Shown piece after piece: positions 31,451 through 41,400 of a DNA stretch of 64,000 nucleotides. The stretch is from Leishmania infantum JPCM5 (Eukaryota > Euglenozoa > Kinetoplastea > Trypanosomatida > Trypanosomatidae): positions 429,323 to 493,322 of the forward strand of contig NC_009413.2 of NCBI RefSeq assembly GCF_000002875.2, given 5' to 3'. Position 1 is the stretch's first letter. Every line of letters starts with the position of its first letter. The notes under the pieces are model-generated. The model saw nothing but the letters and a program-made list of their open reading frames with translations. It had not been told where the DNA came from and ran no database searches. A program made the translations under genes and the position numbers.

Positions 31451-32563
31451 ATGATCACCGCTACCGCCGATGCTGGGTCGGCCGCCAAAGCCGCGGCAAC
31501 ACCGCCAGCGCGCTTGTTTGACTGCTTGGACGCGGCCAGCAAGGAGCGAGTGACGATGCTGCTGAGCCACTACCAGGTACTTCTCCCAGTGGAGCAAGCC
31601 TCCTTCATGCAGGAGCTCGAGCGGTACAACCAGGAGCAACAGACGACCGCGCTGGCGCGGAACAAGGCTGGTGAGGTGTGGATACGCTACACCAACCCGC
31701 GTCTGCAGGCAGTGCAGGCACGTGATCCTGCGTATGTCCAGCGGTTGATTTCCCACACAGCTGCTTCTCGTGGGTCAAAGGGCGATGAGGCATCCGAGGA
31801 GGCGACTGCACCGTGCTCGCTGGAGGATCTTGTCCATACTCGCGGCATGTTCGGCGAGCCGGAAGGCGTTCCGATCCGCGTGGGTAAGATGTCGCTGTAT
31901 GAGAAACTGCATCAGAACATGAGAAACCGGCGGAGCACCGCGGGTGGGAGCTTGACAAACACCACCACCTCAAGCATCCCTACCGCCGCCGATCCGGGTC
32001 ATGGTGCTGCACGCGTCTCCGTTCCGTTTGGGCCTTTCGCTGAGGCAGAGGCGAAACCGGCTGAGGGCAAGCGTGAGGTGGGCGATAACGCCTCTCCGAA
32101 GACATCGGCGCAGTCCGAGAGCGGCGAGCGCGCAGTGGCACTTGCGTGCGCTGACACTTTCCCGTCTCACACATCGTCGGTCAGGCCGTCTGCTCCATAC
32201 CGCAACAACGCGTACCAGGCCGTGCGTCTTGCAATGAACTCGCCTGGTTACACTGCGACGACGCAGCCGACCTCGGTGGCGGAGCTACAAACGCCGCTCG
32301 ACGGCGTGAAACCAGTGTTGAACACCACCGCCTTCCCGATCACGGAAGAGGAGCTGCGCGATTGGTTCGATGAGCTGGATGTACATGGGCGTGGCGTCTT
32401 GAGCGTCGAGGAGTTCCAGCGCTACATGCAAGCCTTGGAGCGTGACCTCGGTGTCCCGACAGAGTACGCGACGCTGGAGCTCGACGGAGCGCCGCTAGCG
32501 AAGGATGGCTGGCTCAACTTCGAGGCCTTTTCCTACCTCGTGCTCCGCTTTGCGCGTGCCTGA
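31451..32563 (+). CDS. EF-hand-like protein of unknown function (370 aa)
   Basis: The C-terminal ~80 residues carry an EF-hand-like helix-loop-helix: L-R-D-W-F-D-E-L then loop D-V-H-G-R-G-V-L-S-V-E-E followed by F-Q-R-Y-M-Q-A-L. A second, more degenerate unit follows (LAKDGWLNFEAFSYLVLRF). The first loop has D at position 1 and E at position 12 but His and Arg at loop positions 3 and 5, so calcium binding is doubtful. The N-terminal ~100 residues are helical (Q-E-L-E-R-Y-N-Q-E-Q-Q) with a G-E-V-W-I-R-Y-T-N-P-R element; the middle (about 150-280) is Ser/Thr/Ala/Pro-rich and probably disordered. No membrane segment. The frame is open upstream to a non-coding-looking region; ATG 31451, right after an A-rich stretch, is chosen. 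It interrupts the tryparedoxin island but shows no thioredoxin features. Confidence 0.85.
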   Translation: MITATADAGSAAKAAATPPARLFDCLDAASKERVTMLLSHYQVLLPVEQASFMQELERYNQEQQTTALARNKAGEVWIRYTNPRLQAVQARDPAYVQRLISHTAASRGSKGDEASEEATAPCSLEDLVHTRGMFGEPEGVPIRVGKMSLYEKLHQNMRNRRSTAGGSLTNTTTSSIPTAADPGHGAARVSVPFGPFAEAEAKPAEGKREVGDNASPKTSAQSESGERAVALACADTFPSHTSSVRPSAPYRNNAYQAVRLAMNSPGYTATTQPTSVAELQTPLDGVKPVLNTTAFPITEEELRDWFDELDVHGRGVLSVEEFQRYMQALERDLGVPTEYATLELDGAPLAKDGWLNFEAFSYLVLRFARA

Positions 32564-35431
32564 GGAGAGAGAAAAACGAGACCGACGACGAGGAAGAAAC
32601 TTCGGGCATCTTTCCTTTTTGTGTGCGTGCGTACGTGCGTGTGTGTGTGTGTGTGGCGTCTCTTGTCTCCTCTCTCTCTCCCCCTTCTCTCGCAGCCAGG
32701 CTGCTTTCGCTTTCTCTGGCCTTGCACCCACAACACCCCTCTTCGTGCTTCTAGTGTATCTGTGCGGGACCGCAGAGCCGTAGCACACACGCAGGCGCAC
32801 GCGGGCATCATCGCCTCCTTTGCCTTCTCCTTCATCGCTTCTCTCAGATGTGTTGTTTTGTGTGCTCCCATTTCCTTTGATTACCCTGTTCGTATATTGT
32901 CTCCCCCTCCCCACTGCTCACCATGTAATTTTTTTTTTTTGCTGTCGGGAGAGGGGCTTCCGTTGCCCACCTCGTTGAAGCAGCGGACAACGTATAAAGG
33001 CAGGTGGAGAGAGAAAATGGGTTTGGACGTTGTGTGTGTGCGTGCGTTGGAGGGACAGCGACGGCATTTTAGATGACATGAAAGGATAGAGCCATCGAAA
33101 GAAGTTGCCTGCGTCTTCTCTTCATCGCACGGCGTCGATGCTGCTATCGTTTTAGCTGATCCGCTGCATCTCTCTCTCTTGACATGCACGTGTGCGTTTC
33201 TGTGCTTGTGCACGTCAGTGTATATCATCATCCTGTTAGAATTGTGTGCCGCGCGGCGTGTCAAAAGTTTTTTTTTTCGGTTATCTGTGGTGGGAGCGTA
33301 TTTGCGTGCCATTCACTTTTCGCTTTTCGTGCGGTGCTCTCTCCCCAGTCCTCTTTTCTTTCGTTCAGTGCATCTCTTCTCACGTGTTATGTCTCTCCCT
33401 CTCTCTTCCACGGCAGGTCACCTCCTTCCACACGTGCATATTACACCCACGCGCACCCATGTACATCATTGAAAACCTGTCAGCTTCGTGGCCCCATACC
33501 TGGAAGAAAAAAAAGCAAACTAGCTCGAACAAAACACGCATCATCGTCAGCAGCAGAGGTTGTCTGCCGAGACATGAGCGAGTGGTCTCTGGTACCGACA
33601 AGGGCAGAGGGAGAGGCAGAAACAAGAAACAGAGAAGGTAAGCTGCTTCTTGGTGGCTGTGCCACTCTCTCATCACGTGCCGCCGCATGTGAGTATATCT
33701 GCGGTTTGCGTTTGCAGGAAGGATGATGAGAGGTACGGAACGAAAAGAGAAAGGTCCCTCGGTGAAGATGAGCACCACGGGCGCCGACGCGTCATACATG
33801 CAACTGCTACTGCGGCCACTCACGGGTTGCGTGTAAGCCCTCGCCGTTTGCACTCACGCATTCCTTGACGCTGCTGCTGCTGCCACGACTTCCCCATTTC
33901 TGTTCTTCTTTCTCCGTAAACCCACCACTTCTGTGTTCGCCTTCACACAAGCACCATGCATCTCATGCCACGCAGTGGATTTTCGATTTTTTTCCTTTTC
34001 GTTATTTTGCCTTTCTTGCACTTCACTACCTTCCTTTCGAAGGAATCAACGCCTCTGCCCACTTCCGCCCCATTCTCGCGCGCGATACACATACACAGAC
34101 ACACGAGTACACGCGAGTACAACCCATCGTCTTTGCCGCTATTGCTGGCATATGCTTCATCCATTTTTTTGTTTTCTTGGCGTTTGAGTGTGCATGTGCG
34201 CCAAGGCTCAGTGGTATAAGCCGCACTCACATACTTTTCCGCTGCGCTCCTCCACTTGCTCCGCCCCCGCCCCCTTTCCTCTCTCGCTCAACCGCGGGGG
34301 GGCATCGCTCTCTCTCCCTATCCGAGAGGTGGCGGTGAGCGGCTGCGACGCACCCATCTCCTCCTCTCGTTCTCTCTCCGCACTACGTCCCTCCTCTGCC
34401 ATCTTCGACGCGTTTTTCTAGTTTTTTTTCTTTGGTTGCCCCCCTCCACCTCTTTTCCCTCTCTCCCTCTCTTTTCCCTTTTCGCCCTGCGCGCCTGTTT
34501 CCACGCACCCCTCAAGCTCTCCGCCCTTCCGTCCCTCTGCGTTGTAAAGCAAAAAAAAAACATCGACTAGATGTTTATACACAAACTTGCGAGCAGAAGC
34601 TGCACATACTTATCGCGCGACGATCTGGGACCGACTCCCTCTCCCCCACCTCCGACTGAAGCACGTGCATTCACAACGCGCTCTTCTTTATTCGACTTCA
34701 GCACCCTTCGTTGAATCTCTTCGGTGCGGCCGGTAGAGCTACTTCGTGTTGAGCCGCTCGTTCCTCTTTTTCGCTCCCTCCCTCTGCGCCGGCGAGTGTG
34801 ACAGTGCCTGTGTGCCTTGGCGTGGCCCTGCGCGCCGGCGTTTGCGTTGGGCATCGTGCCTTTGCGTCTTCGGTTGCTGTTTTCACTTCCTTTTTGTACA
34901 CATAACTCCTTGCTAGTGTTCTCCTCAGCCTCTTCCCCTCGCCTTCGCGCACCACGGAACACGTCAGCCCTCTGCCTCACTGCCTGACTCGGGCGCTTTT
35001 CTTTTTCTCGAGGGCGGCACGATTGCGGCGACGGCGAGTAGCGCGCTCTCTGAGAGACCTTCCATCTTGGCACTCCGCCCGGACTGTAGCCGTCGCCTAC
35101 CGCTCCGCGCACTTTGTGCCGGTTGGCTGCATTCGAAAGGGAGCGGGACGCACGAGCCACGGACGCTTTTGCGGCCCAACGCGACTTCTTCGTCGAGGCC
35201 CTCCCCGCCCCGCGTCGTCTCAGCTGCTTTGCTTTCTAGTGCGCCAAGAGAGGAGGACTCGAGGCACAGCGCGGCCGGTGGAAGGCGAGCGGCAGGCAGT
35301 CGTGCGAACGGGAGGCAGCACGTCGGAGCCGTTCTCTGATATCCCCTGCACACCCGCCAACGGTAGATTTTACACGTATACACTGCGGGTGCCTCCACTA
35401 AACACTCCCAAACGGAATACGCTTCTTCAAG
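32564..35431 (+). other. 2.9 kb intergenic/UTR region
   Basis: No supported gene. It has a GT run (32640-32655), poly-T tracts, a long C/T-rich zone (about 33860-34560) and A10 at 34551-34560. GC-rich, more complex sequence (34690-35430) precedes the giant gene; frames in it lack any recognisable domain and are best read as a 5' UTR. Confidence 0.6.
34421..34516 (+). promoter_or_regulatory. Candidate SL trans-splice acceptor for the giant thioredoxin-fold gene
   Basis: One of the longest pyrimidine tracts in the window (34421-34514) ends in AAG with AG at 34515-34516, implying a leader of about 915 bases before the ATG at 35432. Confidence 0.4.
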
Positions 35432-38400
35432 ATGGACTACGTGCTGGGCGTGCTGTACGTCACGAAGCGGTATGAGCCGCTCGACACGTCGAGAGTGCAC
35501 CCCGGTGGCTCGGTGCCGCACCGAACACAGTCATCGCTTTTGCACCCCACTGCGTTTTCGATGAACTCGCTGGCCGGCGTGCCGGTGATGCCGGACATCG
35601 TTGGTGCCGGCAGTGAGAACGACAATGATCACACCGCCGCTGCAGCGGAGTATCTTCTCACCCCTAAGGCAGGTAGCACCAATGTCTCATGGGCAGTGCC
35701 TGTATCGGTTACTGCGAAGGCCACACCGCTCGTCAAGGAGGCGAAGGCCGTTGAGGCTACGTCCCCGCTGCGGCGTGGCGGAAATGCTGAGACAGAGCCG
35801 TCCTCGTCGCCTTTTCCGCCACGCACGCCTACACTAAGTGTCGACCGCGCCCCTGTGATGACACTACCGCTGCACTTGCCAGGCTCCCGCCGTCGCTCGT
35901 CGTCCCTGGCAGCCAGTGGCATGCTGCCCTTGCCTACGGCTGCCGCTGCGGCTGCGGCTGACCACACGCTTTCTTTTCCTCGTGAGGGCTCTGTGCTGAG
36001 CCCGTTAGTCCTGGGCGTGCCTACACCGGTTATCACCAGTGACGCGGCCCACAGCGCGACCGGTGGAGGCGGTGGTCCAACAGCTTCTGGGGGACGCCCC
36101 GCTATTCGGCCGCAACGACTAGAGTACAGCGTGCCCACCAAGGTGATTGCGGGCAAGTACGTGCTGCTGTACCTCCCGCCGCCTCAACGGGCAGGCGAGA
36201 CGTCCGCTGCGGGGTTGTGGGGCAGCGTTGGCGCTGGCAGTGCTCCGGCGTTCACTAGCTCCGGCGGCGCAGCTAGTGGTGGCGGTGGTGCCGGTGCCAG
36301 TGGCGCGCGTGCGCACCAGACATCGACACTGCTGCAAAGTCCTCAGATGGATCCTTCAAAGCAGCGCCTAGGCTCCAGCACGTCGTCCTCTTCGTCCTTC
36401 ATGACCGGTGTAAGCCCTCATACAATGTCCGCCGGCGGCGTGCGGCCAAACTTCTCCGCGCCAATGAGCAAGTCCGTCGACCCTTCAGTATCCACGTCGA
36501 CGGCGACGGTTGGCGGACACCACCTCAGTAATCACCACGCCTCACACAGTGGTGCTGGCGGCGGCCCTGGCGCGGCGGCCCGGCAGGCCATCGTACGCGC
36601 TGCTGCTGCCGCTGCGAGCACGCAGCAGAAGCTTCTCCTCTTCTACTGTCTCCTCCTGCATGGTTTAGCGCACCAGAAGCTGATGCAGGAGAAGACCAGC
36701 GCGCCGTTGCTGGAGGGTCGCGATGACATGGACCCGGCAACCACAGGGCCGGTTCCCGTCGCCGTTTTGGAGCTGCAGTACACGACAGAAGGACCAGTGC
36801 GCAGCAACCCGGGTGGGGTATCGAGCACTTCCACCCTTGGTGGTAGCATTGGCGCTTCTGCAGGGGCGGACGGACACGGCGGTGTAGCGTTGATCTCTCC
36901 CGGGGGCACCGCAGGCGGTGGTGTCGGAGTGGGCAGCGCAGCTTCTCCGCCGCCCAGCGGCTCACGCACTCAAGTGTATAGCCCTTTGCCAGTGTCCTTG
37001 TCCCCCCACAGCGGCCCTGACGGCGTACGCGGAGTCTCGATGCAACCTGGCGCCTCCTTCAGCGGTGGTGGCCACTTGTCAACCACCGCCTCCGGCTCGG
37101 CTTCTCCGCGCGCATCTTCCGCCATTCCTTTGTTCCACAACGTCGGCGACCCTTTTGCGGCGCGGTCTGAGACTTGCGCAGAAGAGGGCAGCGCTACGGC
37201 TGCGGCAGTCTTGCGCGAGTTGTTGAGGGGCAGCCTCAGCAATGCGGACGTGGTGGCCACGCAGCGGCTCAGCTCAGTCCTGCGCCACCTCCTCGATGGC
37301 CAGCCGGACGTATGGCTCAGCCCAGACAACATTGTCTTCGACAGCGAGATAACGCAGAGCCCGTACTATGGCGGGTGGTACTCGGTGGAGAGCAACGACG
37401 GCTATCGGCGAGTCATGCAGATGTGCAACATACAGTCCTGGCCGGCCGTAGTGCTCGTCGACCCGGCTGGCAACGTCGTGACTGTGGAGGCGCTGCATTA
37501 CATGGAGGAGGAGCTAGCACGCTACATCGATGAGGTGGACGCCAGCGTCGCAAGAGCGTCTGCACTACGTGCTGCGGCTCCCACCACTTCCCCCATCGCG
37601 GCGGCCGCATCACTAGCCACCGGCGCAGGGAGCACATCGAAGTCTGCAACAGCGAAGGCTTTGGTGAGCGCGTCGTCTCCTTCGCCGCAGGCCAGCGAGG
37701 CCTCGCAGCAAGCGTCCGCTGTCCCGCCACTCCCTCAATACAGGGCTGACATCATTGAACTAGACGTGACAGAGAAGTCGCGGTCGTCACCGCAGCCGCG
37801 CGCGCCACTCGTGGCGGAGTCGCCAGCATTATCGCTGTTGCAGGGCGTCGCCACGGCGGCGGGCCGCTCCAACACGAATCCTCTGACCTCACACGTCGAG
37901 GTTGCGGCCGACGACGGCGACGCGTCCACTAGTGACTCCGCGCACACGCCAAAGAGGCGCAGCACAAGCTTATTGGGCTCCACTGGCCGCCTTGAAAGCT
38001 CTGCCTCTGTACATGACCCACAGATCCCCACCGCCGAGCCCACCCCGATAAAGGCGGCTCCTATTACCGCGCACTACGTGGTGGACAGCAGTGGGCACTC
38101 GGCAACCTCGACAGCGACACCAGCGACGGCATCGATATCGGCAGTGACCGTATCTCCTCTGCTCCCCAACGCGAGCATGAGCAATAACGAGCTCGCTGCC
38201 GGCGTTCAGCAGGGTATGATGAGCCCCGGTCGGTTGGAGGCGAAGGACGAGCAGGGCGACGAACAAGGTGTGCTCATCGCCGAGCAGCCGTTCGACACTG
38301 CAATGCCGTCGCTCACTCGCTTCGCCACGGATGACGACAGTGACAACACGTGGCAGAAGAATGCAGACAAGGTGTGTAAGAAATCGATCAGCCTCACGAC

Positions 38401-41400
38401 CCAGCCTTTGTGCCACCTCTCGATGCCAGCGCTGTATCGGAGTGCGACCACTACAGCGTCCTCGGCGACCTTCTTCCCCAACAACGTATGCATGACGAAG
38501 GGCCACGCATCTTTCCCCAGCTGGGACCCAAAGGCCTACGGAGGCGACGTCGCCGGCGTGCTTGCAGTGAGTGACTTGGACTCGGAAATGGACATTCCCA
38601 ATCAACTGGGCAAGACGGAGGTTAGCGGCACCCGGGCGTCCAAAGATTCCTCGTCATCTGCCAGAGAAGAGGGGGGGAGGAACAAGGCGCCAACTATTCA
38701 AGTCCCGTTAGCATCTGCGCTACCGCTTGCAGATGCCGTGGCGTCTAGCGCAGTGGCGCACGTGAAGACCGCGGATGGCTTCATCGCAGCCGCGCCAGGG
38801 GCTCCGTCAATTTCACCGTCCTCCTCGCCAGCGCCGCTGCCGATGTTTTCCTCACGGTTTCCATGGAATCGCGTGCTGGCGGATCCGCTGACGGTGCACG
38901 CACCACTGTCCTTTGTGACAGCTAGCGTAGTCACAGCCACCACCGCCGCCTCTGCAGACGCACCGAAGAAGGACGAGAATGCACCCAAGGGGGACAAGAC
39001 CGGCTCGTCGCCGCCGTTGCCCTCCTTGCGTCCGTTCAGCCGTCGTGCGAGCGCAATAACATCACGCGGTGAGAGGCGACGTGGCGACGCGAAGGATGGT
39101 AGAGAGGACTCGAGCGATTTCGACCGAACCACAGGATCGCCCTCGGCTGGGGCAGCAGGCGCTCGATGCTCGACCACGCCATCTAGAACGCCCGCTGCGA
39201 CGGCGGTGGTGACGTCGTCCGCGGTGCCCCGGCACGCCGGACTCAGCAGCGCATCGAACAGCATCTCCGAGTCTCCGGCAGCTATCGCCCTTTCGCACGA
39301 CAACCTCTCTCCGCGGAGTGGTGGGATGCGCGGAGCGGCGGCAGCGCCGCTGATGTGGTCGGGGCGCCGCTTGCCGATGCACCCGCTGCACCGCCTTGCC
39401 TTCTGCACAGTGACGGGGCGCGAGGTGCGGGAGCGGGCGCGTCAGGCAGCCAACGACACCGCCCTGTCGTCTTCAGAGCTTGGAAAGGCAAATGGGCAGT
39501 CCATCGCTGCGCCCGTGATGCAGGAGGCTGTGCACCAGTCCATGGCGGACGCCCCGAACGAAAGCCCCGTGCTTCCGTCCCTTTCAGTGGCGGACAGCGT
39601 CGACGACGCCAGCGCGCGTCGCCTGCCCGTGCAGCGTGGTTTATCCTGCCAGCCCCGGTCGCCGCTGCCTTCCACCCCGGCGCCACCGCAACCGTCACTG
39701 TCGGACGCTGCGACGCAGCGGATCATGGAACGGCTGCTTGAGAACTGGCAGCGCGAGGTTGCAGTGAAGCTCCATCAGTGCACGCATCTCTTGATCCTCT
39801 TCGGCGCTGGCTGGCATCCAGGAATGCCGAAGTTTGTGCGCGCGGTGCGCCGTCTATACAGCGCCATCAACCCACCCCCATCTGCATCGGCGGGCGCACC
39901 GGCCTCCAGGAAAGGGTCCCACGACGACGGCGGTGATGCTGGGGGCTTGCGCGGAGGTCTGAGCGGCCTGAAGGTGCGGGGCTCCAACAGCCAGCTGAGC
40001 GCTGAGGACGATGATGTCGCACCGTTCGCTTCTTTGAAGGGCTTCGGCAACTCCTTGATGGAGTGGGCCGGCGGCGGCCTGGTCGGCTTTGCCGGTGGCT
40101 GTGGGGACGCTAGCAGTCGCCATGACATGCGCAGCTTCTGCAGCTTTGCTCACGCCGACGCTGACGGCGGCAACGCATCCGAGGAAGGGGAGCGCATGGC
40201 AAGTGCGTCTCCTTCCGTTGAGGCGGCTGCCGTGGCCGACAAATGTGCCGCATCGGACGCGGCACCGCGCCGCTGCGTGCAGGTCATCTACGTCAGCGCC
40301 GATGAGTCGCTGCAAGGCGTGTGCTCCGCCATGACTGAGATGCCGGCGGACTGGCTCTGCGTCTCCCCCTACGTGGCACAAAGCACACTGGAGCGTCAGC
40401 TACAGAAACACGCGAGTGAGATGGCGCGCTGTATCTTTCACGTCAAGTCCTTCCCGCGCATGGTGGTCGTCGAGTTGCCCTCTGCACAGCAACAGCAGCA
40501 ACCTACGAACGCAGGGCGCACGGCGGCCGTGCGTACCGGGGTCATCAGCGCTGAAGACGGAGACGAGGTCGAGGACGAACTCGGCGACCCCGCTGGCACA
40601 CTCAAGGCACTGTGCGACACCACCGTCATGTCGCAGCAGCTGCTTGGGCAGCGGCTCGACGGACTTTGGAAGGTGGTGCAGCTGCACGGCGAGACGCACC
40701 TCTGCGATGATCCAGAGGGCAAGGAGTTTCCCTGGACTAGCGAGTCGGCTGATGTGCTGCGCATGAAGCACGAGAATGTGTCGGCTTTTTCGCGCCTGGG
40801 GCAGCAGATGTTCTCATCCTTTACCAGTGACTTTCGGCAGCCGCAGCAAGATCTTCTGCACACCGCTCTATCTTCGCGTCCTTCGCCGCCGTTGAAGGGC
40901 AGCAGCCCAGACGTATTCGAAGATGCGATGCTTCTGCGTTCTCCCACAGAGCTGTTGAGCGTGTCGGGTACATCGACCAAGAAGGCGGCTGCCGTCGAAA
41001 AGGATGGCTGGGCTGCCACCGCTGATGCCGTGTCGCTGCACCAGCCAGTGGAGCGCCTCTTCCCACCCATCAAACCGTTCCTCGTGGCAGACGGTGAGCT
41101 CCCGTCCCTGCTGGAGAGGGGTGGCTACTTTGTCGTCCTCGGCGCGTTCGGCTCCGTCGACTCGCAGCTGCACCAGCAGTGCGTCAACGCGCTTGATGAG
41201 GTGCGACGGTGGTTTTACGCAGAGGTAGAGGCGCGCAAACAGCGTGCGTGGTCAGAGCCGACGCAGTTGCAGGTGATGGCGCCGCACGGCACGTACGCAA
41301 CGTCTTTCACTGTTGGCGGGGACCGGGTGACCTTGTCGCCCGCGGTGCTTCACGCCACCGCAGGTGGCAGCACCGGTTTGGAGGAGTACACATTACCCAC

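Noticed and set aside
33715..33830. C/D snoRNA candidate starting at a TGATGA box
   Set aside because: No D box (CTGA) at suitable spacing and no terminal stem visible; similar isolated TGATGA words occur at 720 and 26814 without partners.
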